A DNA stretch of 64,000 bases from Empedobacter brevis NBRC 14943 = ATCC 43319 (GCF_000382425.1 NZ_KB908299.1:1-64000), one strand, 5' to 3'; shown: positions 34,962-44,881, counted from the stretch's first letter. Translations and numbers: made by a program. The notes: generated by a model not told the origin, from the sequence alone.

Positions 34962-34994
34962 AAAGGTCAAGAAATAAAATTCTTGACCTTTTTT
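34962..34994 (+). terminator. intrinsic terminator
   Basis: AAAGGTCAAGAA pairs with TTCTTGACCTTT over a 6-nt loop and continues as TTT. The remaining 290 bp to rimO show only a -7 box, TAATTTTG, at 35257-35264. Confidence 0.88.
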
Positions 34995-35282
34995 AATACA
35001 AAGCAAAAGCTCTGAATTCTTAACTTAAAATACTAATACAACAAAAATAGTAAATATTAGTTAGAAGTAACAAATTTAATTGCTCTATATTTTGTAAATC
35101 AGTTGTTTGTGTTTTAAAATTTGCTTTTTTTTCAATTGATTAAAAAGAGACTTGTTAATGTTTTTCGGCAAAAAAAAATCGTGATAAAGTATTATAATCT
35201 TCACTATTTATACCCGTTCCATTTAATCTTTTCAATAAGTTCTCTTAAATATTTTGTAATTTTGCAAACTTAAATTAGAGTA

Positions 35283-36587
35283 ATGCGTACAAAATCGACT
35301 GGGAAAAAGAAAATTAATGTAATTACGTTAGGATGTTCTAAAAATGTTTACGATTCTGAAGTGTTAATGGGACAATTGAAAGCCAACGGCAAAGAGGTTG
35401 TACACGAGCAGTCGGGAGACATTGTTGTGATTAATACTTGTGGTTTCATTGATAATGCAAAAGAAGAGAGTATTGATACGATTTTAGATTATGTTCAGCG
35501 TAAGGAAGATGGTTTGGTTGAAAAAGTATTTGTAACAGGATGTTTATCTGAACGATATAAACCAGATTTATTGGAACAAATTCCCGATGTAGACCAATAT
35601 TTTGGTACGCGCGAATTACCGTTATTATTAAAAGCACTTGGTGCAGACTATAAACATGAGTTGGTTGGTGAACGATTAACTACAACTCCACGCCATTATG
35701 CCTATCTTAAAATAGCGGAAGGTTGCGATCGTCCATGTTCTTTTTGTGCTATTCCTTTGATGCGCGGAGGAAATGTTTCTCGCCCAATTGAAGATTTGGT
35801 TGAAGAAGCTACTAAATTAGCAAAAAAAGGAACAAAAGAATTGATTTTGATTGCGCAAGATTTAACGTATTACGGATTAGATATCTATAAAAAACGCGAA
35901 TTGGCATCTTTACTAAAAGAGTTGGTAAAAATTGAAGGAATAGAATGGATTCGTTTACATTATGCATTTCCTGCAGGTTTCCCGGAAGATGTATTGGATG
36001 TGATTCGTGAAGAACCTAAAGTATGTAATTATATCGATATTCCTTTACAACATATTTCAACAAAACTATTAAAATCAATGCGTCGTGGAACAACACACGA
36101 GAAAACGAATGCTCTGTTGGATGCTTTCCGTACAAAAGTTCCGGATATGGCAATCCGAACAACATTGATTTGTGGTTATCCGGGGGAGACAGAAGAGGAT
36201 TTTCAAGAAATGAAAGCTTGGGTACAAGAACAAAAATTTGATCGCTTAGGTTGTTTTACTTATTCGCACGAAGAAAATACACATGCCTATAATTTAGTTG
36301 ATGATGTACCGGAAGAAGTAAAGCAACAACGAGTTGAAGAGATTATGGAGATTCAATCTCAAATTTCATATGATTTGAATCAAGAGAAAATCGGAAAACA
36401 ATTTAAAGTGATGATTGATCGTAAAGAGGGAGATAATTTTATTGGACGTACAGAATATGATTCACCGGATGTAGACAATGAAGTTTTAATTTCGGCTGTT
36501 GATACCTATTTACCAATAGGAGATTTTGTGACGGTAGAAATTATTGAAGCATACGAATTTGATTTGATTGGAAAAGTAATTGATTAA
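35283..36587 (+). CDS. rimO: ribosomal protein S12 methylthiotransferase RimO
   Basis: 434 residues, the RimO length. N-terminal UPF0004 domain with three Cys of the auxiliary Fe-S cluster (LGCSKN, NTCGFI, VTGCLS), radical-SAM site EGCDRPCSFCAIPLMRG (CxxxCxxC), and a C-terminal TRAM domain. It adds a methylthio group to an Asp of S12. Distinguished from MiaB by the AIPLMRG stretch after the Cys motif. Confidence 0.95.
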   Translation: MRTKSTGKKKINVITLGCSKNVYDSEVLMGQLKANGKEVVHEQSGDIVVINTCGFIDNAKEESIDTILDYVQRKEDGLVEKVFVTGCLSERYKPDLLEQIPDVDQYFGTRELPLLLKALGADYKHELVGERLTTTPRHYAYLKIAEGCDRPCSFCAIPLMRGGNVSRPIEDLVEEATKLAKKGTKELILIAQDLTYYGLDIYKKRELASLLKELVKIEGIEWIRLHYAFPAGFPEDVLDVIREEPKVCNYIDIPLQHISTKLLKSMRRGTTHEKTNALLDAFRTKVPDMAIRTTLICGYPGETEEDFQEMKAWVQEQKFDRLGCFTYSHEENTHAYNLVDDVPEEVKQQRVEEIMEIQSQISYDLNQEKIGKQFKVMIDRKEGDNFIGRTEYDSPDVDNEVLISAVDTYLPIGDFVTVEIIEAYEFDLIGKVID

Positions 36588-36605
36588 TCGAATTTCTATA
36601 TAAAA

Positions 36606-36635
36606 CAAAAACCACTCAAGTTGAGTGGTTTTTTT
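36606..36635. terminator. terminator between rimO and the small basic gene
   Basis: AAAAACCACTCAA against TTGAGTGGTTTTT, with a T-run; it serves both converging genes. Confidence 0.88.
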
Positions 36636-36639
36636 ATGA

Positions 36640-36771
36640 TTAATTTTTCGCATTATTTCTGCGATTCTTTTTCAAACGATTCGTTTGAACTAAATTTCTA
36701 TGTTTAGGATCTTTTAATTTGTCCACTAAAATTTGTAAATGATTCTCTTCTTTTTTCGCCTTTTTAGCCAT
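36640..36771 (-). CDS. 43-residue basic protein
   Basis: Starts MAKKAKKEENHLQILVDKL and ends RLKKNRRNNAKN; 43 residues with 16 Lys/Arg. It has its own -7 box TAAGTTTG on the minus strand (36829-36822) and converges on the rimO terminator. The composition, an acidic-free basic tail and a central LVDKLKDPKHRNLVQTNR helix, is typical of small ribosome- or nucleic-acid-associated proteins of Bacteroidota. Family not identified; a ribosomal accessory protein is a guess. Confidence 0.65.
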   Translation of the reverse strand: MAKKAKKEENHLQILVDKLKDPKHRNLVQTNRLKKNRRNNAKN

Positions 36772-36856
36772 GTTTCTTGGTTTTAAATTTGATTTAAATT
36801 AACCATTATAATTTTGCTGGTCAAACTTATCAGTCTAATTATAAAATATTTAACGT

Positions 36857-39145
36857 TTATTTTTTAGGTCGATTACCCATATAAAACACTATTTTACCTC
36901 CATTGAAAAGGTCAGAATGATTGAGATGAAAGGACGAATATGCTTTTCCATTCAATTCTATTTTTTGGATATACACATTCTTTTTTGATTGATTTTTAAC
37001 TTCAATTTCAAATTGTTTTCCATTTTCTAAATTTAATATGGCGTGATCGATTAAGGGACTTCCAATGGCATATGTTGCAGCTCCTTGCTGAACAGGATAA
37101 AAACCAAGTGCGCTGAAGATATACCATGCACTCATTTGCCCTGTATCATCGTTTCCTCCCAATCCGTCAGGTGTTGGTTTATATTGCATATCCAAAATCA
37201 TTCTGATTTTTTCCTGTGTTTTCCATGCTTGACCAGCCCAATTGTAGAGATAAGCAACGTGATGAGCAGGTTCGTTTCCGTGCACATAACCACCGATAAT
37301 TCCTTCTCTTGTAATATCTTCTGTATCAGCAAAATATTCATCTGGTAAATGCATGGTAAATAATTCATCTAATTTAGCACCAAACTTCTTTTTTCCTCCC
37401 ATAGCAGCAATTAAACCATCAGGATTTTGAGGAACAAAAAAGCTGTAATTCCAAGAATTTCCTTCAATAAAACCTTGTCCATGTGTATTTAAAGGGTCAA
37501 ACTCTTTTTTAAACGTTCCATCTGCTAATCGAGGACGCATAAAACCAATGGAGGCATCATAATTGTTTTTCCAGTTTTCTGAACGTTTCATAAATGTTTC
37601 GTAGACATCCGTTCTATTTAATTTTTTAGCAGCCTGTGCAATCGACCAGTCGTCAAAAGCATATTCTAACGTATTTGAAATTGATGTTCCATTTTTTTCT
37701 GCGGGTATGTACCCTTTGTCAATATAATCACCGATCCCTTCATAATCTCGTTTGTTGGCAGTTACGATACATGCATCCAAGGCAGCATTTGCATCACCAT
37801 CATAAATACCTTTTACAATGGCATCAGCAATCACAGTTACAGAATGGTAACCACTCATGCACCAATTTTCATTTGCATAATGCGACCATATGGGTAACAT
37901 TTTAATGGGATTTTGTTCGTAATGTTTCATCATCGATTTTATCATATCATTGTTGCGCTTTGGCTGAATGATATTAAACAACGGATGTAACGCACGATAG
38001 GTATCCCAAAGTGAAAAAGTGGTATAATTTGTAAAATCTTTGGCGTGATGAATTTCTTGATCCAAACCTTTATACTGACCATTCACATCCATATAAGTTG
38101 TAGGATTGATAAAGGTATGATACATGGCGGTATAGAAATTAATTTTATCATTTTCGGAAGCTTTGATCTGAATTCGATTCAATTCTTTGTTCCAATTTTC
38201 TTTTGCTTCTGAACGAACTTGTTCAAAATTCCAATGTGGAATTTCAGTTGTAAGATTTTCTAAAGCATTGGTTTGACTAACAGGAGAAATCGCAAATTTG
38301 ATTTTTACTTTTTCATCTTTTTCTGTGTCGAAATCAAAATACATTTTGATTTTTTTGCCTTCAATTAACGGAAAGTTTTGAGTTTCATTCCATTTTCTCC
38401 AAAAACCTTTGTAATCTACTTGGTTTTCTTCATTCTTCTGACCATAACTTTTGAAAGCTTTTGAAAAAGTCATCGCAAAATATACTGTTCTATTTCTTGC
38501 CCATCCCCGAGTTTGTCGGTAACCTGTAATCAAAGTATCGTTTACAACCCTCACGTATGTCCAGGTATTTTTATCATCGTAATTATAAATTCCGGCATTT
38601 AAATCCAGAATGATATGGGATTGAGTCGATTTTGGAAACGTATATTGATGAAAACCAACTCGGGTAGAAGCGGTCATTTCTGCCCAAATATTATAATCAT
38701 CCAGTTTCACTTTGTAATAGCCTGCTTCAGCAGTTTCGTTGTGATGTGAAAACCTCGAACGATAGCCGCTTTCCGGATTTTGAGCAGTACCTGGATTAAG
38801 TTTCAGCTTCCCAGTCGTAGACATGATTAAGAAATCTCCTAAATCGGAATGGCCGGTTCCGTTAAAGTGCGTGTGGCTAAATCCAGTAATTGTTTTGTCT
38901 TCAAATCGATAACCTGCACAATAATCGTATACTTTAGGGTTATATTTATGATTAACAGCATAAGGGATAGAATCTGTTTCAGGACTTAATTGCACTGCGC
39001 CAAAAGGGACTGTTGCACCAGGAAAAGTATGTCCCATTTTCTCTGTTCCAATCATAGGATTAACATATTTTACCAAATTTTGATTTTGGGCAAATCCTAG
39101 GTTACCAAGAGAGAAAAGAGTAAATAAAAATTTAAATTTCATCAA
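36857..39145 (-). CDS. GH92 family glycosidase (alpha-mannosidase type)
   Basis: 762 residues, the usual GH92 size, with a signal peptide (cleavage after GFAQ). Family signatures: VKYVNPMIGTEKMGHTFPGATVPFG at the start of the mature protein (in two stretches), GFSHTHFNGTG, the catalytic-region HGNEPAHHVAYLYNW, and GNDDTGQMSAWYIFSALGFYP. Calcium-dependent exo-alpha-mannosidases of Bacteroidota release mannose from N-glycans and related glycans. No SusC/SusD pair is nearby, so it is not in a classic utilisation locus. Confidence 0.92.
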   Translation of the reverse strand: MMKFKFLFTLFSLGNLGFAQNQNLVKYVNPMIGTEKMGHTFPGATVPFGAVQLSPETDSIPYAVNHKYNPKVYDYCAGYRFEDKTITGFSHTHFNGTGHSDLGDFLIMSTTGKLKLNPGTAQNPESGYRSRFSHHNETAEAGYYKVKLDDYNIWAEMTASTRVGFHQYTFPKSTQSHIILDLNAGIYNYDDKNTWTYVRVVNDTLITGYRQTRGWARNRTVYFAMTFSKAFKSYGQKNEENQVDYKGFWRKWNETQNFPLIEGKKIKMYFDFDTEKDEKVKIKFAISPVSQTNALENLTTEIPHWNFEQVRSEAKENWNKELNRIQIKASENDKINFYTAMYHTFINPTTYMDVNGQYKGLDQEIHHAKDFTNYTTFSLWDTYRALHPLFNIIQPKRNNDMIKSMMKHYEQNPIKMLPIWSHYANENWCMSGYHSVTVIADAIVKGIYDGDANAALDACIVTANKRDYEGIGDYIDKGYIPAEKNGTSISNTLEYAFDDWSIAQAAKKLNRTDVYETFMKRSENWKNNYDASIGFMRPRLADGTFKKEFDPLNTHGQGFIEGNSWNYSFFVPQNPDGLIAAMGGKKKFGAKLDELFTMHLPDEYFADTEDITREGIIGGYVHGNEPAHHVAYLYNWAGQAWKTQEKIRMILDMQYKPTPDGLGGNDDTGQMSAWYIFSALGFYPVQQGAATYAIGSPLIDHAILNLENGKQFEIEVKNQSKKNVYIQKIELNGKAYSSFHLNHSDLFNGGKIVFYMGNRPKK

Positions 39146-39199
39146 TTTCGTTTTCAGTATTAATTTCTTTTAAAGTTAATAGAAAACGATGAAATCAAA

Positions 39200-39234
39200 A
39201 AAAGAAAGGAAAGCTTTTGACTCTCCTTTCTTTT
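39200..39234 (-). terminator. terminator of the CoA-transferase operon
   Basis: AAAAGAAAGGA (39200-39210) pairs with TCCTTTCTTTT (39224-39234); on the minus strand it is followed by a T-run. Confidence 0.75.
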
Positions 39235-39238
39235 GTAT

Positions 39239-39895
39239 TTATAAAATCATTTCCGGAATCTCACCTTCAATAATTAATTTCCCTTCTGTCGCATTTTTAA
39301 TTTCTTCAACAGAAACTCCGGGTGCACGTTCCAATAATTTGAATCCACCTTCAGGCAAAACTTCTAAAACAGCCAATTCCGTTACAATTTTTTTGACACA
39401 ATTAATGCCTGTTAAAGGCAATGTACACGTTGGTAGTAATTTGGATTCTCCTGCTTTATTGACATGCTGCATTGCTACAATAATGTTATCTGCAGAAGCA
39501 ACCAAATCCATTGCTCCTCCCATCCCTTTTACCATTTTACCCGGAATTTTCCAGTTGGCAATGTCGCCATTTTCTGAAACTTCCATTGCTCCTAAAATGG
39601 TTAGGTTAATTTTTCTGGCTCTGATCATTCCAAAGCTCATAGCAGAATCAAAAAAAGCTGAACCAGGTAAAGTTGTAATAGTTTGTTTACCGGCATTAAT
39701 AAAATCTGCATCCTCTTCACCTTCTATAGGAAAAGGACCCATTCCCAATAAACCATTTTCAGATTGTAAAACGACATTCACATTTTCAGGAATATAATTT
39801 GCAACTAAAGTTGGAATTCCGATTCCTAAATTTACATAATATCCGTCTTTTACCTCTTTTGCAATACGTTTTGCAATTCCATTTTTATCTAACAT
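39239..39895 (-). CDS. scoB: 3-oxoacid CoA-transferase subunit B
   Basis: 218 residues. The catalytic Glu lies in LQSENGLLGMGP, and YYVNLGIGIPTLVANYIPE and KMVKGMGGAMDLVA are the usual family stretches. Together with subunit A it transfers CoA from succinyl-CoA to acetoacetate or related 3-oxo acids. Downstream partner of scoA, 5 bp apart. Confidence 0.93.
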   Translation of the reverse strand: MLDKNGIAKRIAKEVKDGYYVNLGIGIPTLVANYIPENVNVVLQSENGLLGMGPFPIEGEEDADFINAGKQTITTLPGSAFFDSAMSFGMIRARKINLTILGAMEVSENGDIANWKIPGKMVKGMGGAMDLVASADNIIVAMQHVNKAGESKLLPTCTLPLTGINCVKKIVTELAVLEVLPEGGFKLLERAPGVSVEEIKNATEGKLIIEGEIPEMIL

Positions 39896-39900
39896 TACTT

Positions 39901-40614
39901 TTATGGTTTTGGTTGAACAGTTCTGTTTTCAATTCGCTTTTCATATTTAGCTCCTTGTAGAATACGATTTACATAAACACCAGGTGTATGAATTTGATTT
40001 GGATCAAGTTCACCAACTTCTACTAATTCCTCTACTTCTGCAATGGTAATTTTTCCACACATAGCAGCCGGATGATTGAAATTAGCTGTCGCTCCGCGAA
40101 AAACTAAATTCCCGGCAGTATCACCTTTCCACGCTTTAACTAAAGCGAAATCAGGTTCAAAAGCATATTCCAATAAATATTCTTTTTCAATTCCATGAAA
40201 AGTAAATTTTCTAATTTCTTTCCCTTCCGCAACTTCGGTTCCAACACCTGCAGGCGTAAAAATAGCAGGCATTCCGTAACCGGTAGCCATCAATCGAGTG
40301 GCTAAAGTTCCCTGCGGAATTAGTTCAACTTCTAATTCTCCGGCAAGCATTTGACGTTCAAATTCAGCATTTTCACCTACATAAGAAGAAATCATTTTTT
40401 TTATTTGACGTCCTTGTAATAATAATCCCAATCCAAAATCATCTACACCGGCATTATTACTGATACATGTTAGGTTATTGATTTTTTTGTCAACTAATCC
40501 TTGAATTAAATTTTCAGGAATTCCAGAAAGTCCAAAGCCTCCAACAGCCAGCGTCATTCCGCTTTCAACACCTTGCAGTGCCTCTTCGATGCTGTTTACT
40601 TTTTTATTTATCAT
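39901..40614 (-). CDS. scoA: 3-oxoacid CoA-transferase subunit A
   Basis: 237 residues. CoA-binding GGFGLSGIPENLI near the N-terminus, NNAGVDDFGLGLLL, and PAIFTPAGVGTEVAEGKE are diagnostic. First gene of the scoAB operon. A -7 box TATTTTTG on the minus strand at 40695-40688 could serve it; the -33 element is unclear. Confidence 0.93.
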   Translation of the reverse strand: MINKKVNSIEEALQGVESGMTLAVGGFGLSGIPENLIQGLVDKKINNLTCISNNAGVDDFGLGLLLQGRQIKKMISSYVGENAEFERQMLAGELEVELIPQGTLATRLMATGYGMPAIFTPAGVGTEVAEGKEIRKFTFHGIEKEYLLEYAFEPDFALVKAWKGDTAGNLVFRGATANFNHPAAMCGKITIAEVEELVEVGELDPNQIHTPGVYVNRILQGAKYEKRIENRTVQPKP

Positions 40615-40766
40615 TTTTGTTGTGTTTGATTGCGTATAATTCTATTGTTAAAGATAAATAAAATCAATTCATATTTCAATACACCTACAAAAATATTAGG
40701 TTAACCTCTAAAATTTAGTTGTGCAAAGATGAAATTATACATTTGCTTTAAGATCATAATAAAAGT

Positions 40767-41402
40767 ATGATAAAGTTATGTAAAGCTGAGAACCGAAATC
40801 GATTTGAAAATAAATTCATACGAATCAATGCATTAAATGAAGCAAATCCAATTTCAGGTTTTTCTTTTATTGATGATGTAGCATTAAATGGTTCAGGAAC
40901 TTATCAAAAAACAATTAAAGAAAGTGGTTATATCATTTTGATGCCGTTAATGCATAATATTCGATTGAATATGAATGGATTTTATTGGAAAATAGAAGCA
41001 AACCAAGCTTTTGTTTATTATTTGAAAAAAGGAACGATACTAGAAGTTGAAGGAGAATTAAGTCAAGATTTTGCCTATTTCTATTCAATATTCATTGTAA
41101 AAGAAGAACAACCGATTGCTAAGGTAATTACTCCGATTAACCTGGAGAGAGAAAATCGTTTGGAAAAAATTATTCGCCATGATTTGTTTAATGTTTTTCT
41201 GGGGAAATTTGAATTAAGAAAAGAGGCTGAATTACCATTGAAAAAAAACAAAAGAAGTTGGCTGGTGATTTCATTGACCGGAATTTTTGAAGTTCATAAC
41301 CGATTAATTGAATCGAGAGATACATTGGAAATAAACTTAGATGAATGTATAGAATTTGAGTCATTGAGTGAAAATACTTTAATGATGGTAATAGATTATT
41401 AA
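40767..41402 (+). CDS. conserved hypothetical protein, cupin-like
   Basis: 211 residues, no signal peptide or membrane helix. The order of strands, ESGYIILMPLMHNI followed by FYWKIEANQAFVYYLKKGTILEVEGEL, suggests a double-stranded beta-helix (cupin or pirin-like) with a second half ending EINLDECIEFES. No His/Glu metal site is evident. A -7 box TACATTTG lies at 40738-40745. Function unknown. Confidence 0.65.
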   Translation: MIKLCKAENRNRFENKFIRINALNEANPISGFSFIDDVALNGSGTYQKTIKESGYIILMPLMHNIRLNMNGFYWKIEANQAFVYYLKKGTILEVEGELSQDFAYFYSIFIVKEEQPIAKVITPINLERENRLEKIIRHDLFNVFLGKFELRKEAELPLKKNKRSWLVISLTGIFEVHNRLIESRDTLEINLDECIEFESLSENTLMMVIDY

Positions 41403-41592
41403 ATTAAACATACGTTATAAGAATTTATCCAATCAAAATTATTTAGAAATAGGAGACAAATCTTACATTTGGAACTAATCAGTAGTTGTATTTTGGAGAA
41501 GTGAATGATAATTTCTATGAAAAATGAGAACAACAGGAGAATTAAGACTGTAATGATGTCAAATAGAAAACAATTTTCAATTGAATTATAAG

Positions 41593-42633
41593 ATGAATAA
41601 AACAAAAATTACAACACGAGAAATTGTTATTTTTATCATCGTTTCAATCATATTTGTATTGATTCCATTTTTGGCTGCTCCAAATTTTTCAACCGATCAA
41701 ACAATTTTCGAAACACGTTTTTTCAAGCGTATGTTATTCGAAAATATATTCCTATTGGGCTTCTTTTTAGTGAATTATTTCGTACTAATTCCTAAGTTGT
41801 ATTTCAAAAAACATTATCTATTTTACATAATCATTCTGATTCTTTTATTTCTTATTGTGTATAAGGTACCTGAGTGGATATTTCATGGAAATAAAATTCC
41901 TTTCAAAAGACCAAATTTTGATCGATTTGAATCACGGAAACCTCCTCGTTTTTTTATGGTATGGAGTCCCAAAGTAATCATGTTTTGTATGATGACGATT
42001 GTTTCGCTTTTTATTCGGCAAAATAAACGGTATCAAGAAATTAAGAGTGAAAAACAATTGTCGGAGATTGCTTATTTAAGAGCGCAGATTAATCCACATT
42101 TTTTATTCAATACATTGAATAATATTTATGCTTTAACTTTACAAAAGTCTGATGCTGCTTCTGATGCAGTGATGAAATTATCAAAAATGATGCGTTTTGT
42201 TGTCTCAGATTCTTCGAAAGAGCAGGTCCCACTGCAACAAGATTTGGATTATATTAAGAATTATTTGCAGTTGCAGAAGTTAAGATTGACGAACGAAAAT
42301 TCAATAGTTTTTGAAGTCATGGGAAATCCTTCAGCTCTTAGAATTTCTCCGTTACTCTTGATTAATTTTATAGAAAATGCTTTTAAATATGGTGTAATCG
42401 ATCAAGAAAATGTACCTATTGTTATTTCAATTTCGATTGAACAAAAAACAGTCGTGCTACGTGTGAAAAATACCATTTCTAAAGAAATCGACAAGGAGAC
42501 AGTGAAAAGTGAAATAGGATTAAAAAATACCAGAAAACGATTGGATTACATGTATGCAAATCGTTATCAGTTGACGATGAAAGAAACGGAAACTGAATTT
42601 TTTGTTGAACTAAAAATTTTGTTGAATGATTAA
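41593..42633 (+). CDS. LytS-type sensor histidine kinase
   Basis: 346 residues from the ATG at 41593 (MNKTKITTREIV). Four membrane helices (about 10-150), then His_kinase with RAQINPHFLFNTLNNIYALT and the HATPase end (LLLINFIENAFKYG, GLKNTRKRLDYMY). Pairs with the LytTR gene that overlaps its end by 8 bp. Confidence 0.9.
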   Translation: MNKTKITTREIVIFIIVSIIFVLIPFLAAPNFSTDQTIFETRFFKRMLFENIFLLGFFLVNYFVLIPKLYFKKHYLFYIIILILLFLIVYKVPEWIFHGNKIPFKRPNFDRFESRKPPRFFMVWSPKVIMFCMMTIVSLFIRQNKRYQEIKSEKQLSEIAYLRAQINPHFLFNTLNNIYALTLQKSDAASDAVMKLSKMMRFVVSDSSKEQVPLQQDLDYIKNYLQLQKLRLTNENSIVFEVMGNPSALRISPLLLINFIENAFKYGVIDQENVPIVISISIEQKTVVLRVKNTISKEIDKETVKSEIGLKNTRKRLDYMYANRYQLTMKETETEFFVELKILLND

Positions 42634-43312
42634 AGCAATTGCAATTGATGATGAACCTTTGGCATTACTGATTATTGAAAATTATTGTACAAGAAATGAG
42701 CATGTTGAATTGATTAAAACGTTTTCTAATTTGAAAGATGCGCAAAAATATATCAATCAATTTCCGGTTGATTTAATGTTTTTGGATATTCAGATTTCTC
42801 GTACCAATGGAATGGAATTCTATAAAAATTTAGAAAAAAAGATTCCTGTTATTTTTACGACGGCTTTTGCTGAATATGCGGTTGATGGCTTCAATGTTTC
42901 GGCTTTAGATTATTTATTAAAACCAATTGATTACGAGAGGTTTGAAGAAGCTGTAAATAAAGCCGTTTTAATTCTAAAGGGTAAAAAATTAGCAAATGAA
43001 CAGGATTATTTAATGATACGAGCCGATTATAAACTAAATAAAATTGATTATAATGACATTGTTTACATTGAAGGGTTGGACGATTATGTAAAAATACATT
43101 TGGCTGATCACAAGAAAATTACAGCAAGAATTTCGATGAAATCTATTCTGGAAAAACTACCAAAGGATTTATTTGTTCGGGTGCATCGGTCCTATATTGT
43201 TCCTTTAAAAAAAATAAAATCTATTCAGAATAAAATATTATATTTGGAAAGCGTAGAAATCCCGATAGGAGAGACCTATAGAAGTACAATACTTGATTTA
43301 TTCAAAGATTAA
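42626..43312 (+). CDS. LytTR-family response regulator
   Basis: 228 residues. Receiver domain with IDDEP (8-12), phospho-Asp54 in LMFLDIQ, Lys103 in DYLLKPIDY; LytTR DNA-binding domain over the last 100 residues (DLFVRVHRSYIVPLKKIKSI). Second gene of a four-gene unit with the kinase, a UbiA-like membrane protein and a methyltransferase. Confidence 0.92.
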   Translation: MIKAIAIDDEPLALLIIENYCTRNEHVELIKTFSNLKDAQKYINQFPVDLMFLDIQISRTNGMEFYKNLEKKIPVIFTTAFAEYAVDGFNVSALDYLLKPIDYERFEEAVNKAVLILKGKKLANEQDYLMIRADYKLNKIDYNDIVYIEGLDDYVKIHLADHKKITARISMKSILEKLPKDLFVRVHRSYIVPLKKIKSIQNKILYLESVEIPIGETYRSTILDLFKD

Positions 43313-43325
43313 AAAAATTAAAGAA

Positions 43326-44240
43326 ATGGAAAAAAAAGTGGTAAATCGAGTGATCGAAAATATCTTTTTTTCCAATTTTTTTTTAATTCTGCTTTCGTTA
43401 GCATTAAATATAGAAACGAATCTAAAAATAGGATTGCCTTTCAATGCAATTGCTTATTATTCATTTATTAGTTCTATCACGGTATTGTTTTATTTGTATG
43501 CTTATCGAGTACCGAAAAACTTAAAATCATCCCCCAATCCAAGAACTCAATTTTACATCACCCATAGAAAACTGATACACTATTTTACGTATGTATTAGG
43601 TACAATTGCATTCTGCTCCGCAATGGTGTTGGCGATCAAATGTTTACCAAATTATGACATATTATCTTGGAAATGGATTGTAGGATTACTATTTACCGCT
43701 CTGTTATCATTTGGATATTATGATTTTAAATTTGGCATTTCGCTGCGAAAAACAATGCTGTTAAAACCATTTTTAATAGGTTGGACCTGGGCGGTAACAA
43801 CGGTTTTTTTACCCGTTTTATTTCTGATGTTAAAAAATGAAACGCATTATACGATAGATGCTAAATTCTACTTTCTGTTTTCTCAAACTTTTATGTATTG
43901 TGTGGTGAATGCAATCCTGTTTGATTTGAAGGATTATGAAGATGACAGCAATAGGAATTTAAAAACATTTGTGGTAAAATACGGTTATCATTTTACATTG
44001 AATCGAATTATTCTTCCTTTGATCTTTTTAGGTTTTTTGAGTTTCGTTATTTTTGGAATTTGGTATGGTTTGCCGCTGCATCGCATTCTTTTTATGTTAA
44101 TTCCGATCATTTGTTTGGCTGTTTTTGCATTCAAATTGAATCGTCCAAAATCCATTTTATATTATTTGATTGCAATTGACGGAATGATTTTATTGAAGGC
44201 AGTTTGTGGAATTTTAAGTGTCATTTTATTTGAATCATGA
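43326..44240 (+). CDS. UbiA-like polytopic membrane protein
   Basis: 304 residues from the ATG at 43326; an upstream TTG would overlap the LytTR gene. About eight hydrophobic helices. The stretch NAILFDLKDYEDDSNRNLKTF resembles the second Asp-rich motif of UbiA prenyltransferases (DxxDxxxD), while the first Asp motif expected near residue 60 is replaced by YAYRVPKN. It may be a diverged prenyltransferase or a non-catalytic relative. Translationally coupled to the methyltransferase that follows (ATGA overlap). Confidence 0.65.
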   Translation: MEKKVVNRVIENIFFSNFFLILLSLALNIETNLKIGLPFNAIAYYSFISSITVLFYLYAYRVPKNLKSSPNPRTQFYITHRKLIHYFTYVLGTIAFCSAMVLAIKCLPNYDILSWKWIVGLLFTALLSFGYYDFKFGISLRKTMLLKPFLIGWTWAVTTVFLPVLFLMLKNETHYTIDAKFYFLFSQTFMYCVVNAILFDLKDYEDDSNRNLKTFVVKYGYHFTLNRIILPLIFLGFLSFVIFGIWYGLPLHRILFMLIPIICLAVFAFKLNRPKSILYYLIAIDGMILLKAVCGILSVILFES

Positions 44241-44845
44241 ATTACAATTTAATTGCACCATATTATCACTCGTTAAGTCAGCTGTTTTTTTTGAATCGTC
44301 AGCATCAGGCTCATTTTTTAATTTTGAACCATTTAAAAAACGGAGACCAATTACTGTGGGTTGGAGGAGGAGCCGGGAAGTTTATTCCGGAATTGGAAAA
44401 ATTGAATTTAGAACTAGAAATAGATTATGTTGATTTTTCATCAAAGATGATTGAATTCGCTCAAAAAGAAACGACATCAAACGTAAAGATAAATTTTATT
44501 GTTGCTGATATTTTTGAATTCAAAACGAACAAAAGCTATGATGTGATCATGACGACTTTTTTGTTTGATCATTTTCAACAAAAAAGGGCAGAGGAATTAT
44601 TCATACAATTAAGAAATTATTTAAGACCAAAAGGAATTTGGTTTTATGTCGATTTTGTTCAAAATCAAAAAGGCTGGCAGAAAAGAATAACGGCTATCAT
44701 GTTGCGTTTTTTTAGAATTGCAATTGGTTTAACTATTTCTGAATTACCCGAAATGCATTCAATTTTTGATCAGTATTTCAAAGCAATAGAACGGCAACAT
44801 TTTTTCAAAAAATACATCGAGAGTATTGTTTATCAAAAGAAATAA
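44237..44845 (+). CDS. class I SAM-dependent methyltransferase
   Basis: 202 residues. SAM-binding loop LLWVGGGAGKFIPELE, acidic end of strand 2 in IDYVDFSSKMIEFAQ, and FIVADIFEF; the first loop reads VGGGAG rather than the common D-x-GxGxG. Last gene of the unit started by the LytS kinase. Together with the UbiA-like protein it recalls quinone or polyene modification pairs (prenylation then methylation), but the substrate is unknown. Confidence 0.8.
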   Translation: MNYNLIAPYYHSLSQLFFLNRQHQAHFLILNHLKNGDQLLWVGGGAGKFIPELEKLNLELEIDYVDFSSKMIEFAQKETTSNVKINFIVADIFEFKTNKSYDVIMTTFLFDHFQQKRAEELFIQLRNYLRPKGIWFYVDFVQNQKGWQKRITAIMLRFFRIAIGLTISELPEMHSIFDQYFKAIERQHFFKKYIESIVYQKK

Positions 44846-44878
44846 AAAAAGCGGTTCAAAATCCTGAACCGCTTTTTT
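44845..44878. terminator. bidirectional terminator
   Basis: AAAAAAGCGGTTCA pairs with TGAACCGCTTTTTT over a 7-nt loop, between converging genes. Confidence 0.9.
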
Positions 44879-44881
44879 ATT

